DNA of 64,000 nucleotides from Solimicrobium sp043758755 (GCA_043758755.1 JAYVMW010000038.1:17972-81971), one strand, 5' to 3'. Positions 17,730-26,944 are shown, counted from the first letter of the stretch. The notes: generated by a model from the letters alone, not told the origin. Program-made: numbers and translations.

Positions 17730-18887
17730 ATGAGATCTGGACTATTAATTATTATCTGTTCTCTTGTGTCTGCATGTGCCACTTCCAGACTGGGGCCGCT
17801 GAATGCAGACGGCATGCTGTTTGATAACCTGTTTACTGCCCCGTCGGCACCCGTGATTGCGGAAGACGCCATAAAAATTTCAGAGCCCATGCGCGATTTC
17901 GCCCGGACCAAAATTCCACGGTACTCGGCGCATGTGAACCTCAGTGATACCCGCAGGGCGTTGATTGATGCCCTGTATGTCAAGGGTGAATTGCGCCTTG
18001 AATATTTTTCCGATGTTACCCGCAGCGCGTCGGAATCATTCACAGCCAAATCGGGAAACTGCCTGTCTCTGGTTCTGCTGACTGCCGCCATGGCCAAAGA
18101 GCTCAAGCTGCCCTATCATTACCAGATGGTGGTCAATCCAACCGACTGGAACCAGTCCGGCAATTTTTTCATGTCTATCGGTCACGTCAATATCATTCTG
18201 GAAAATATCCCCAAAGAATTTGAATTAAATACCTGGGTTGCCGAAGCCATGGTGGTCGACTTCCTTGAACCAAACAAGGCTGCCACGCTGGAATCGGTAC
18301 AAATCGAGGAGAACACCATACTGGCGATGTATCTGAACAACCGGGCAGTTGAAACTCTGCTGCAGGGGAAGGTGAACGATGCGTATTGGTATGTCAGAGA
18401 ATCCCTGCATCAGGATGACCATTTCCTCAATGCCTATCTGACGCTCGGCGTTATTTACCGGACCATCCATCGGTCGGATCTGGCAGAGTCAGTGCTGGAG
18501 CGGATCGCACGATATTACCCCGACAATACCAGTCTGTTGAATGACCAGATTCTGGTTTTAAAGGATCTGGGCCGGGTATCTGAAACAGTCGACCTGGAAC
18601 GACGTCTGGCAAAACTGGATCAGGAACGGCCCTGGAGTTATTTCATTGAAGCGCAATCTGAATTTAATGCCGGGCGCTATGACCATGCCAAACGGCTGTA
18701 TGAAATGGAACTGGCGCGCGATCCGGACCATCATGAATTTGAATATGGTCTGGCGCTGGTCTATATCAAGCTCAATGATGCGCAGAATGCGATCACGCAT
18801 TTACAGCGTGCGATCGAGCTTTGCCCGAATAAGGCATTGCGTGACATGTATAAAGTCAATTTGGACCAGATCAGGGGCAGCCACTGA
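17730..18887 (+). CDS. TPR-repeat lipoprotein with transglutaminase-like N-terminal domain
   Basis: A 385-residue predicted lipoprotein: signal peptide with lipobox LVSAC (Cys at about residue 16) followed by ATSRLGPLN. Residues about 80-170 contain SGNCLSLVLLTAAMAKELKLPYHYQMV, which looks like the Cys-containing core of a transglutaminase/SirB1-like fold, although I cannot confirm a full catalytic triad. The C-terminal half has about four TPR motifs (NRAVETLLQGKVNDAYWYVRESL onward). The start has GGGGAA seven bases upstream. It follows the histidine kinase by 33 bases and may share its transcript. Function unknown; peptidoglycan or protein-complex scaffolding in the envelope is plausible. 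Confidence 0.7.
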   Translation: MRSGLLIIICSLVSACATSRLGPLNADGMLFDNLFTAPSAPVIAEDAIKISEPMRDFARTKIPRYSAHVNLSDTRRALIDALYVKGELRLEYFSDVTRSASESFTAKSGNCLSLVLLTAAMAKELKLPYHYQMVVNPTDWNQSGNFFMSIGHVNIILENIPKEFELNTWVAEAMVVDFLEPNKAATLESVQIEENTILAMYLNNRAVETLLQGKVNDAYWYVRESLHQDDHFLNAYLTLGVIYRTIHRSDLAESVLERIARYYPDNTSLLNDQILVLKDLGRVSETVDLERRLAKLDQERPWSYFIEAQSEFNAGRYDHAKRLYEMELARDPDHHEFEYGLALVYIKLNDAQNAITHLQRAIELCPNKALRDMYKVNLDQIRGSH

Positions 18888-18905
18888 TTCCGACAATTGT
18901 ACCGA

Positions 18906-19121
18906 CTACAACGCGTCCCGATTTAAATACAGCGCTTCAACTTTGGCGCGCGCCCAGGGAGTGCGCCGCAAAAATTTCAGGCTGGACTGTATGCTGGGAT
19001 CGCTGGTAAAGCAGCGGATTTGAATTTGTTCAGCCATGGCTTCCCAGCCCAGTTGACTGACCAGTTCAGTCAGCATGGTCTCCAGGGTAACGCCGTCCAG
19101 TGAATTTTTTTGGGTTGTCAT
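18906..19121 (-). CDS. VF530 family (DUF2132) small DNA-binding-like protein
   Basis: A 71-residue protein of the VF530 family, recognised from LDGVTLETMLTELVSQLGWEAM, IRCFTSDPSIQSSLKFLRRTPWAR and KVEALYL. The family has a helical fold with structural similarity to DNA-binding proteins; its role is not established. I start it at the ATG at 19121 (MTTQKNSL): the frame continues back to 19139, but those codons fall in the tail of the terminator hairpin next to it. It is a single gene convergent with the TPR lipoprotein gene. Confidence 0.8.
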   Translation of the reverse strand: MTTQKNSLDGVTLETMLTELVSQLGWEAMAEQIQIRCFTSDPSIQSSLKFLRRTPWARAKVEALYLNRDAL

Positions 19122-19130
19122 ATAGGCGAA

Positions 19131-19171
19131 AAAAAGCATTGCGGGTTATAAGTTCCCGCAATGCTTTTTTT
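19131..19171 (-). terminator. Rho-independent terminator after the ALDH7 gene
   Basis: AAGCATTGCGGG pairs with CCCGCAATGCTT across a 9-base loop, with an A-run before and a T-run after on the plus strand, so it can work in both directions. It begins four bases after the aldehyde dehydrogenase stop on the minus strand and isolates that gene from the VF530 gene. Confidence 0.9.
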
Positions 19172-19174
19172 ATT

Positions 19175-20683
19175 TTAAAAGTCGAAACTGATACCCTGTG
19201 CCAGCGGTAAGGAATGACTGTAATTGATGGTATTGGTAGAGCGGCGCATATACGCCTTCCATGCATCTGATCCGGACTCGCGGCCGCCGCCGGTATCTTT
19301 TTCGCCACCAAAGGCACCACCGATTTCCGCACCGGAAGGTCCGATGTTGACATTGGCTATGCCGCAATCGCTGCCGCTGTCGCACATGAATTTTTCTGCT
19401 TCACGCACATCGGTAGTAAAGATGGACGACGATAAACCTTGCGGTACTTCGTTATTCCAGGCGATGGCCTGATTCAGATCGCTGTACCGGACAATGTATA
19501 AAATCGGTGCAAAGGTTTCATGGTGCATGGAGGCAGTCTGGGTCGGCATTTCCACCAGTGCCGGATGCACGTAAAAGCCGTCGCCTTCCACTTTCGCGCG
19601 TTCGCCTCCAAATACCACACCCTGTTCGGCTTTGGCGGTACTGAGCGCCTGCTGCATGGCTGTGTAGGCCTGAGCATCGATCAGCGGGCCGATCAGCGTT
19701 GATTTTTCCAGCGGACTGCCTATCGGCAGACCGGCATAGATTTTTTTCAGTCGGCTCACGATCGTGTCATACAAACTGTCATGTACAAACAGACGGCGCA
19801 ACGTAGTGCAGCGTTGCCCGGCGGTGCCGACTGCCGAGAAGGTAATGCCGCGCAATGCCATTTCAATGTCGGCACTCGGTGCGACGATCATGGCATTGTT
19901 GCCGCCCAGTTCCAGTATCGTGCGGGCCAGACGCGCAGCGCAGCGCTGCGCCACGTCCCGCCCCATGCGGGTGCTGCCGGTCGCGCTGACCACCTTGACG
20001 CGCTGGTCATCAACCATGGCAATGCCGGCATCGCTGTTACCGATAATGAGTTCAGCCAGACCGGCAGGTGCGTCCGCCCCAAACCGCAAGACCGCTTTCA
20101 TGAACAGGGTATGCACTGCAATGGCGGTCAACGGTGTTTTCTCCGACGGTTTCCAGGTAACGCTGTTGCCGCACACAAAAGCCAGCGCCGCATTCCAGGC
20201 CCACACTGCAACCGGGAAGTTGAATGCCGAGATGACACCGACCACACCGACCGGATGCCATTGTTCCATCATCCGGTGGCCAGGCCGCTCTGACGCGATG
20301 GTCAGGCCATACAGCTGGCGCGACAGACCGACGGCAAAGTCACAGATATCGATCATTTCCTGTACCTCGCCCAGTCCTTCCTGCAAAATTTTGCCGGCTT
20401 CCAGAGTCACCAGCTTGCCCAACTCTTCTTTGTGCTGGCGCAATTCCTCACCAAACAGGCGTACCAACTCGCCGCGCCGCGGCGCCGGCACTTCACGCCA
20501 CTGCAGGTGCGCCGCATGCGCCGAGGCGATTCGGGTAGCGACCTGCGCACTGTCCTCAGCGCGCAAACTGGCCAGCTTTTGACCGTCAATCGGAGAAAAG
20601 CTGTGGATCTGGTTACCAGTCCATGGCGCCAGATCCACATCCAGCGCCTTCAACACACTGTTGATTTTTTTCATCGTGTTCAC
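19175..20683 (-). CDS. amaB: ALDH7 family aldehyde dehydrogenase (L-aminoadipate-semialdehyde dehydrogenase)
   Basis: A 502-residue NAD(P)-dependent aldehyde dehydrogenase of the antiquitin (ALDH7) class. Visible: the FNFPVAVWAWNAALAFVCGNSVTWKPSEKTPL cofactor segment, STRMGRDVAQ, catalytic Glu in LELGGNNAMIV, catalytic Cys in GTAGQRCTTLRRLFVH, and FAPILYIVRYSDLNQAI. In lysine catabolism this class oxidises 2-aminoadipate 6-semialdehyde to 2-aminoadipate. The upstream gene on the same strand, 26 bases away, encodes a saccharopine/lysine dehydrogenase-type enzyme that would supply that semialdehyde, and a divergent Lrp-type regulator lies beyond it, which supports the lysine assignment. Terminated by the hairpin at 19131-19171. 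Confidence 0.85.
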   Translation of the reverse strand: MNTMKKINSVLKALDVDLAPWTGNQIHSFSPIDGQKLASLRAEDSAQVATRIASAHAAHLQWREVPAPRRGELVRLFGEELRQHKEELGKLVTLEAGKILQEGLGEVQEMIDICDFAVGLSRQLYGLTIASERPGHRMMEQWHPVGVVGVISAFNFPVAVWAWNAALAFVCGNSVTWKPSEKTPLTAIAVHTLFMKAVLRFGADAPAGLAELIIGNSDAGIAMVDDQRVKVVSATGSTRMGRDVAQRCAARLARTILELGGNNAMIVAPSADIEMALRGITFSAVGTAGQRCTTLRRLFVHDSLYDTIVSRLKKIYAGLPIGSPLEKSTLIGPLIDAQAYTAMQQALSTAKAEQGVVFGGERAKVEGDGFYVHPALVEMPTQTASMHHETFAPILYIVRYSDLNQAIAWNNEVPQGLSSSIFTTDVREAEKFMCDSGSDCGIANVNIGPSGAEIGGAFGGEKDTGGGRESGSDAWKAYMRRSTNTINYSHSLPLAQGISFDF

Positions 20684-20709
20684 CTGAGAAGATCTAATAA
20701 TTTTAATAA

Positions 20710-21801
20710 TTAAGCGGCATAGTATTGACCAAAGCGATTGGCCAGGAAGTCAGCCAGCGTGGCCTGTTCCTGACGTACCAATCCTTTTTGCGGCAGTTTG
20801 CCGTGTATCAGCATGTCTACCATAGCGCAAATCCCTGAGGCTGTGGTGAGCTGAATGGCAGAGAGTAAATGACCATTTACCTTTTGGCTATAGATTTTTT
20901 TGGCGTACGATTCCTGCTCCAGACGACCGTCACGCATGCCGCTGACGCTGACAAATACCAGTACCACATCCTGCTTGGTAATTGGAATGGCCGTTTCCAT
21001 GACTTCTTTTAAAATCGGACGACGCTCGATCAGGCCCAATTGCAGGTCACGCACCAGCATTTTGATAATGTCACGGTGACCTGGATAGCGTACGGTTTTG
21101 TAATTCAGGTTCTGTACTTTACCTTCCAGGCTTTCGCACAGGGTGCCCAATCCGCCGGAAGTATTGAAGGCTTCGTAGTTGATACCGTCCAGCGAGAAAT
21201 GTTCGATTTCTTCCAGCGGTGAGGTTTCGCGCAGCTGGCCGTCAACGATTGCTTCGCACGGATTGCAGTATTCATTGATCAGACCGTCGGTACTCCAGGT
21301 CAGATTGTATTTCAGGGCATTGTTCGGATAGATCGGTAGGGCGCCCACGCGCATGCTGACATCACGCAGCGAGTCAAAACCCTTGGCAACGTCATTGGCA
21401 ACGATGGAAATGAATCCCGGTGCCAGACCACATTGGGGCACAAAGGCGGTTTCGGCATTTTCAGCCAGCTGTTTGACTACCCGGGTGCTTTCCACGTCTT
21501 CGGTCAGGTCAAAATAGTGCGACTTGGCCAGTTTGGCTGCTTCTGCAATGACTGGGGTCAGAAAATAAGGACAGGCGGACATGGTGACCTGATGGCCCTT
21601 GATAATCTCGGTAACCGCTTTTTTATCCGACAGATCGATTTTTACGCAGGTGGTGTTTGGAAACGCCGCCTTGGCTACGTAATCCAGACGATCGGCATCA
21701 CGGTCAGCGACAGTAATCTGGTATTCACCCGTATGGGACAGCAGATTCAAAATTGCGTCACCGATTTTGCCGGCACCTAAAAGAATAAGTTTGGTTGTCA
21801 T
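20710..21801 (-). CDS. Saccharopine dehydrogenase family oxidoreductase, probable lysine 6-dehydrogenase
   Basis: A 363-residue protein with an N-terminal Rossmann fold (KLILLGAGKIGDAILNLL) and the saccharopine-dehydrogenase arrangement (VTVADRD-type second strand, ACPYFLTPVIAEAAK, CGLAPGFISIVANDVAKGF). Proteins of this length and family include bacterial L-lysine 6-dehydrogenases that make aminoadipate semialdehyde directly from lysine; true saccharopine dehydrogenases are also possible. The adjacent ALDH7 gene makes a two-step route from lysine to 2-aminoadipate likely. The start at 21801 has an appropriate purine-rich AGGAGAT upstream. It is divergent from the Lrp-type regulator over 176 bases. 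Confidence 0.75.
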   Translation of the reverse strand: MTTKLILLGAGKIGDAILNLLSHTGEYQITVADRDADRLDYVAKAAFPNTTCVKIDLSDKKAVTEIIKGHQVTMSACPYFLTPVIAEAAKLAKSHYFDLTEDVESTRVVKQLAENAETAFVPQCGLAPGFISIVANDVAKGFDSLRDVSMRVGALPIYPNNALKYNLTWSTDGLINEYCNPCEAIVDGQLRETSPLEEIEHFSLDGINYEAFNTSGGLGTLCESLEGKVQNLNYKTVRYPGHRDIIKMLVRDLQLGLIERRPILKEVMETAIPITKQDVVLVFVSVSGMRDGRLEQESYAKKIYSQKVNGHLLSAIQLTTASGICAMVDMLIHGKLPQKGLVRQEQATLADFLANRFGQYYAA

Positions 21802-21977
21802 GACTGATCTCCTGAATGGAATGGTTATTTATTAATTCGACAGAGTGACTGTTGAACAGTGCAGGGCAGTGTAATGGGCTTTCTTGTCAGAGAATAGAGA
21901 GCAAGATAGCGTCATTATGATGTTATGCACTACAATATGACGAAAAATAAAGTCAGATTAACTTAGGAGAGACCAAT

Positions 21978-22436
21978 ATGAAACTAAACCTGGATAAAGT
22001 CGACAATCAGATCCTTGCCTTGCTCATGGATGATGCACGCACGCCAGTGACCGTCATTGCCAAAAAAATCGGCATGGCAAGAACTACCGTCATCGCCCGC
22101 ATTACTGCGCTTGAACAGCGCGGCATTATTGCCGGTTACGGTGTCCGGCTTGATCAGAGCCTGTTTCAGTCCGGCGTGCGCGCCTATGTGGGGATGTCGA
22201 TCGAGCCGCGCAGTGCTTCAGCCCTGGTGAAGCTGCTGCAGCAATGGCCGGAAGTGGAAACGCTGTGTGCGGTCAGCGGCGTCATTGATTACATGATGAC
22301 ACTGCGCTGCACCAGCACGGAAGATCTGGATAAACTGCTGGATCAGATTGGCGAACTGGAAGGAGTTCGGCAAACTTCCACGTCAGTTATCTTAAGCAAG
22401 CGCATTGATCGCAGCGCATTGCCATCCCAGAACTGA
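21978..22436 (+). CDS. Lrp/AsnC family transcriptional regulator
   Basis: A 152-residue regulator with an N-terminal winged helix-turn-helix (NQILALLMDDARTPVTVIAKKIGMARTTVIARI) and a C-terminal RAM/AsnC ligand domain (VRAYVGMSIEPRSASALVKLL, ETLCAVSGVIDYMMTLRC). AGGAGAG lies about eight bases before the ATG. Transcribed away from the lysine-degradation pair, it is likely their amino-acid-responsive regulator and perhaps regulates itself; a -10-like TACAAT occurs at 21931-21936. Ligand not determinable from sequence; lysine or aminoadipate is the natural guess. Confidence 0.88.
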   Translation: MKLNLDKVDNQILALLMDDARTPVTVIAKKIGMARTTVIARITALEQRGIIAGYGVRLDQSLFQSGVRAYVGMSIEPRSASALVKLLQQWPEVETLCAVSGVIDYMMTLRCTSTEDLDKLLDQIGELEGVRQTSTSVILSKRIDRSALPSQN

Positions 22437-22448
22437 ACCCGGCTCCAG

Positions 22449-24215
22449 TCAGGTTGTCTCGACATGAAACTGCAATGCAGCCAACTTGGCATAAACACCG
22501 CCGGCAGCCACCAGACTGGCATGGGTGCCGGTCTCGACAATATGACCATGTTCCATGACCAGTATCCGGTCGGCACTCTGTACTGTCGCCAGTCTATGGG
22601 CAATGACCAGCGTAGTACGGCCCTGCATGGCGGTTTCCAGCGCGCGTTGCACCAGACGCTCGGATTCTGCATCCAGTGCACTGGTGGCTTCATCAAGCAG
22701 CAGCAGGGCCGGATTTTTCAGCAGGGCGCGTGCGATCGAAATTCGCTGGCGCTGACCGCCTGACAAACGCACACCCCGGTCACCCAGAAAGGAATGATAA
22801 CCCTCGGGCAGCTTTTCAATAAACTCGTGGGCATGGGCCATTTTGGCCGCAGCGATGACCTCTTCATCACTGGCATCAATGCGTCCGTAACGAATATTGT
22901 CCATCGCATCTGCTGAAAAAATGACGGTATCCTGCGGAACGATACCGATCGTGTTGCGCAGAGTTTGCAGATTCAGATCACGGATATTGATGCCGTCGAG
23001 CCGGATCTGGCCCTGCTGCGGATCATAAAAGCGCAGCAGCAGCTGAAACAGGGTGGTTTTACCCGCGCCGGAGGAGCCGACAATGGCCACGGTTTCGCCT
23101 GAAGTAACATCGATATCAAGGTGCGACAGCGCAGCAGAATCAGGCCGTGACGGGTAGTGAAACATGACGTTATTCAGTGTCAGTGTGGCGCCGTTCGAAG
23201 AGCGTTGCGGCAGTGGTTGCGGATGTTGCGGATTTTTTATATTACTCTGCGCGCTCAGTAATTCCAGCAGCCGTTCAGTCGCACCGGCAGCGCGCTGCGC
23301 ATCACCCATGACTTCAGACAGCGCTCCGACGGCGCCGGCCACGATGGTTGCATACAAAATAAACTGACTTAATTCGCCACCGCTCATGGTTTTGTTCATG
23401 ACCGCATGCGCACCCAGCCACAGTACAAACACGATTGCGCCGAACACCAGCAAAATGGCAATGACGGTCAGCAACGAACGCGCCCTGATTCTGCGCATGG
23501 CTGTGGCGAACGCATTTTCAACCGACAGGCTAAAGCGCGCGGCTTCATGCTTTTCCTGGGTGTAGGCCTGGACGATCGGCATGGCATTGAGAATTTCACC
23601 GGCCAGTGCCGAGGCGTCGGCAATCCGGTCTTGCGAATCGCGCGACAGGGTGCGTACCCGCCTTCCGAAAAAAACGATAGGCAATACTACAAAGGCCAGC
23701 GCCAGAATAATGATGGATGACAGTTTGGGACTGGTAATGAACAGCATCACCAGGCCGCCCAAAAACAACAGCGTATTGCGCAGCGCCATGGAAATGCTGG
23801 TGCCGACCATGGCCTGAATCAGGGTGGTATCGGTGGTCAGTCGTGACAGAACTTCACCTGAGCGGGTCGTTTCAAAAAATTCCGGGCTTTGTTCAATCAC
23901 ATGTTCATAGACCGCGCTGCGAATATCGGCGGTGACACGTTCACCGAGCAGCGACACCATATAAAAGCGTGCCGCGGTGGCGATGGCCAGCACGCAGGCT
24001 ACCCCAAACAGGGCCAGAAATGCGGCGTCGACATGTTGTATGCTGCCCGACCCGCTGAAGCCCAGATCGATCATCTGCCGGAAAGCGTAGGGAATCGCCA
24101 GCGTTGCCGATGCGGCAACGAGCAAGGCCAGTCCGGCCAGATAGAATTTGTTAGTGTAAGGGCGTAAAAAAGGCAATAAGCCCTTTAAGGTCGCAATACT
24201 GCTGGGAGATTTCAT
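22449..24215 (-). CDS. MsbA/LmrA-type ABC exporter half-transporter
   Basis: A fused transmembrane-ATPase half-exporter of about 588 residues. Six helices lie in the first 320 residues; the nucleotide-binding domain has Walker A GSSGAGKTTLF, signature VRLSGGQRQRISIARALL, Walker B PALLLLDEATSALD and His-switch VIAHRLATVQ. The frame is open to 24281, but the first 22 codons encode an atypical Cys/Phe-rich stretch; ATG 24215 gives the normal MKSPSS start just before the first helix. The gene is convergent with the Lrp-type gene, 12 bases apart. Substrate unknown: lipid, drug or peptide are all possible. A second, upstream-encoded partner is absent, so a homodimer is expected. Confidence 0.85.
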   Translation of the reverse strand: MKSPSSIATLKGLLPFLRPYTNKFYLAGLALLVAASATLAIPYAFRQMIDLGFSGSGSIQHVDAAFLALFGVACVLAIATAARFYMVSLLGERVTADIRSAVYEHVIEQSPEFFETTRSGEVLSRLTTDTTLIQAMVGTSISMALRNTLLFLGGLVMLFITSPKLSSIIILALAFVVLPIVFFGRRVRTLSRDSQDRIADASALAGEILNAMPIVQAYTQEKHEAARFSLSVENAFATAMRRIRARSLLTVIAILLVFGAIVFVLWLGAHAVMNKTMSGGELSQFILYATIVAGAVGALSEVMGDAQRAAGATERLLELLSAQSNIKNPQHPQPLPQRSSNGATLTLNNVMFHYPSRPDSAALSHLDIDVTSGETVAIVGSSGAGKTTLFQLLLRFYDPQQGQIRLDGINIRDLNLQTLRNTIGIVPQDTVIFSADAMDNIRYGRIDASDEEVIAAAKMAHAHEFIEKLPEGYHSFLGDRGVRLSGGQRQRISIARALLKNPALLLLDEATSALDAESERLVQRALETAMQGRTTLVIAHRLATVQSADRILVMEHGHIVETGTHASLVAAGGVYAKLAALQFHVETT

Positions 24216-24299
24216 GGGGATTTTTCTTTGGAAGAGGGTGCGCCGAAAATAATTTGGGCAAATTGTAAGGCAGAAACACAATTCAGGTGGAGCTCAATT

Positions 24300-25883
24300 T
24301 TATTCTTTCAGTTTGCGCCACAGCGTGGTGCGGCTTATGCCCAGGTGGCTGGCCGCGGCGGCACGGTTGCCTTTGAACGTGTTGATCGCCTGTTTGATTT
24401 GCTGAATTGATAAATCTGCGCCGGGAATTGCCGAAGTGCTGATCTGGGTGACGGGCTCTGTCTGACTGAGTTCGGGCATGGCCTTGAGTAACAGGCTAGG
24501 GGTCAGGGCCTGCAAGGGTTCTGCCAGCAAAAACAGCGCAAGCCGTTCACAGATATTGCGCAGTTCACGCACATTGCCCGGCCATGCATAGGAGCTCAAT
24601 AAATCCTGACAGGCCAGCACTTCCGCATGCAGATTCACGTGCGGCTGCATGCCCAGACTGGCCAGGGAATTTTTCAGGCACCATTCCGTCAGATTAACCA
24701 CGTCTTCAAGACGCTCACGCAGGGCCGGCAGTTGCAGTTGCAGCACCGCCAGACGGTAATACAGGTCGCGGCGAAATTGTGACTGATCCATTTTTTGTCG
24801 CAGATCGCAATGCGTTGCACTGATAATGCGAACATCGACCGGAACCGGCCGGGTTGCACCGACCCTGACTACCTGTCGTTCTTCCAGAACCCGTAGCAGT
24901 CTGGTTTGCAGGGCAAAAGGCATTTCGCCAATCTCATCGAGAAACAGTGTGCCATGATGTGCAGTCTCAATCAGCCCGGCATGACCACCGCGACGCGCGC
25001 CGGTAAAGGCGCTGTCCTGATAACCAAATAATTCCGCTTCCAGCAGCGACTCGGCAATGGCGCCGCAATTGACAGCCACGAATGGAGCGCGGGCCCGGCT
25101 GCTGGCCTGATGAATCGCCTGCGCTGCCAGTTCTTTACCGCTGCCGGTTTCCCCCTGTATCAGCACACTGGCACCGGAACGGGCAAACAGCGTGATGTTG
25201 GTTCTGACCTGTTGCATCAGCGCGGATTCGCCGCGCAGATTTTCAACCCCATGTCTGGCACGTAGCGTATCGCGGCTGGCCAGTGCCGGTCCGGTTTCGA
25301 TGCGTGAAAACTTGGCAATTTCCAGCGCGTCGTGAAAGGCCTGACGGATCGAATTGGCAGAATACAGAAAGATTCCGGTCAAGCCGGCTTCAACGGCCAG
25401 GTCCGACACCAGACCGGCACCAACAATGGCTTTGATGCCGCGCGACTTGAGTTCAATGATTTGTGAGCGCGCATCTTCTTCGGTGGTGTAGGTGCGCTGG
25501 GTCAGGTCAAAACCAAAAGTGGTCTTGAATTCATCCAGTTCCGGCATGGTCTGCTGGTAGGTAATGATGCCGATTTCGTTGCTGACCTGTCTGGCCCGTG
25601 ACAGGGCCTGCATCACGTCAAAACCGCTGGCCTTGGCAATGATGACAGGGACCGGCAGGCGGCTTTTTAAATACGCCGCATTCGATCCGGCTGCGATAAT
25701 GGCATCGCAACGTTCACTTTGCATGCGTTCCCGCAATATCTTGACCGCATCTTCAAAACCCAGATGGATGGGTTCGATGTGGGCGACATCGGCATATTCC
25801 AGCATGATGTCGCGAAATAAATCAAACAGTCTGGAAATGGATACGGTCCAGATAACAGGTTTGTCATTTTGGTGGGGAGTCAT
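24300..25883 (-). CDS. prpR: PrpR-type sigma-54-dependent activator (orphan)
   Basis: A 527-residue enhancer-binding protein. The N-terminal ~190 residues match the PrpR sensor domain (LGFEDAVKILRERMQSERCDAIIAAG; IKAIVGAGLVSDLAVEAGL). The central AAA+ domain has Walker A GETGSGKELAAQAIH, Walker B TLFLDEIGEMP and R-finger region FRRDLYYRLAVLQL. The sigma-54 contact loop reads SAFTGA rather than GAFTGA. The C-terminus is a Fis-type helix-turn-helix (IKQAINTFKGNRAAAASHLGISRTTLWRKL). PrpR controls 2-methylcitrate genes for propionate use, but no prp gene adjoins it here, so its targets lie elsewhere. An imperfect direct repeat of GTTTCA at 25884-25898 abuts the start and could be an autoregulatory site. 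Confidence 0.85.
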   Translation of the reverse strand: MTPHQNDKPVIWTVSISRLFDLFRDIMLEYADVAHIEPIHLGFEDAVKILRERMQSERCDAIIAAGSNAAYLKSRLPVPVIIAKASGFDVMQALSRARQVSNEIGIITYQQTMPELDEFKTTFGFDLTQRTYTTEEDARSQIIELKSRGIKAIVGAGLVSDLAVEAGLTGIFLYSANSIRQAFHDALEIAKFSRIETGPALASRDTLRARHGVENLRGESALMQQVRTNITLFARSGASVLIQGETGSGKELAAQAIHQASSRARAPFVAVNCGAIAESLLEAELFGYQDSAFTGARRGGHAGLIETAHHGTLFLDEIGEMPFALQTRLLRVLEERQVVRVGATRPVPVDVRIISATHCDLRQKMDQSQFRRDLYYRLAVLQLQLPALRERLEDVVNLTEWCLKNSLASLGMQPHVNLHAEVLACQDLLSSYAWPGNVRELRNICERLALFLLAEPLQALTPSLLLKAMPELSQTEPVTQISTSAIPGADLSIQQIKQAINTFKGNRAAAASHLGISRTTLWRKLKE

Positions 25884-25971
25884 GTTTCACGTGTTTCAAA
25901 GTAACGTTGAGTGCGACTGATTATGCAACATTAGCTGGCTTAACGCGAACATATTTAGATGGCGAAAAAAC

Positions 25972-25999
25972 AAAACCTGCAAATTGCTTTGCAGGTTTT
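25972..25999 (-). terminator. Bidirectional Rho-independent terminator
   Basis: AAAACCTGCAAA pairs perfectly with TTTGCAGGTTTT around a TTGC loop, giving an A-run and T-run on either side. It lies downstream of the dioxygenase gene, whose stop is at 26098 on the minus strand, and upstream of prpR, so it separates these two same-strand genes. Confidence 0.85.
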
Positions 26000-26097
26000 C
26001 GCACTCAAAATTCCGATCAAGTTGGCATAAGTTTAAAACAAAATTTACCGAACAATGGAAGGCAGGGTTACAAACAATTACATGCAAGTGTCTTGAA

Positions 26098-26895
26098 TCA
26101 CCCGAATTTGAAGCTGGATACTGTCAGCCAGCCAAAGAAGGAACTTTCATGATAAACGCAGGTCGATGCTTCCTGTTCCGCAGCACCAAGCGCCACCATT
26201 AGCGGCAGCAGGTGTTCCTCGCGCGGATGGGCAACCCGGGCTGACGGAGCGGTACTCCATGCGTTGAGCCGGTCAATGCGCTCTTTACCTGACAGCGCCA
26301 GGGTACTTTGCAGCCATGCGTCAAATTCTACCGACGCAGTATGGCCGGCCGGTCCGAATTTGCGCATATTGTGAAAACTCAGTCCGCTGCCGATGATCAA
26401 TATGCCCTGCTGTCTTAACGGAGCAAGGGCGCGCCCCAGCGCAACATGCTGGGCCGGATCCAACTGCTTTTTCAGAGACAACTGAACGATCGGCACGTCG
26501 GCGTCGGGATAGATGGGAAACAGGGCGGAATAAGTGCCGTGATCAAAACCGCGTTCGGCGTCGGAATTCACAGTAATGCCTGCGTGAGTCAGCAACTCCT
26601 GCACCTGTTTAGCAAGGTGCGGTGAGCCGGGAGCCGGGTAACTGATCTGATAGGTATGGTCCGGAAATCCTTTGTAATCATAAATCATGCCGGGAGCGGG
26701 ATTGGTCATGACGGTAAACTCGTCTTCCTGCCAGTGCGCCGAGATCACTAAAATCGCTGTTGGTCGCACACCGATCTGGGCCGGCATTTCCTTGAGGGCT
26801 GCGCTGAGTTTGTCATAGGTTCGGCCATACTCTTTTTTCATGTAGGGCCATGGTCCACCGCCGTGTGAAACGAAATAGGTAGGTAGCTGTGTCAT
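26098..26895 (-). CDS. Class III extradiol ring-cleavage dioxygenase, DODA/YgiD type
   Basis: A 265-residue LigB-type non-haem iron dioxygenase of the 4,5-DOPA-extradiol family. Conserved features: PTYFVSHGGGPW at the N-terminus (metal-binding His), AILVISAHWQED, ERGFDHGTYSALFPIYPDADVPIVQLSL (second metal and catalytic His) and ILIIGSGLSFHNMR. The frame is open to 26985, but the start at 26895 (MTQLPTYF) fits homologues. It is separated from the upstream TPR-methyltransferase gene by 49 bases on the same strand and may be co-transcribed. Physiological substrate is not known for most bacterial members. Confidence 0.88.
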   Translation of the reverse strand: MTQLPTYFVSHGGGPWPYMKKEYGRTYDKLSAALKEMPAQIGVRPTAILVISAHWQEDEFTVMTNPAPGMIYDYKGFPDHTYQISYPAPGSPHLAKQVQELLTHAGITVNSDAERGFDHGTYSALFPIYPDADVPIVQLSLKKQLDPAQHVALGRALAPLRQQGILIIGSGLSFHNMRKFGPAGHTASVEFDAWLQSTLALSGKERIDRLNAWSTAPSARVAHPREEHLLPLMVALGAAEQEASTCVYHESSFFGWLTVSSFKFG

Positions 26896-26944
26896 TTGAA
26901 ATAATGGGAAGTTGAAAGGGTAAAAACCGGAGTGAAGTTTAGGC

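Noticed and set aside
25884..25898. Direct repeat GTTTCA-CGT-GTTTCA as a firm PrpR operator
   Set aside because: Too short and directly on the start codon; mentioned under prpR but not supported enough for its own entry.
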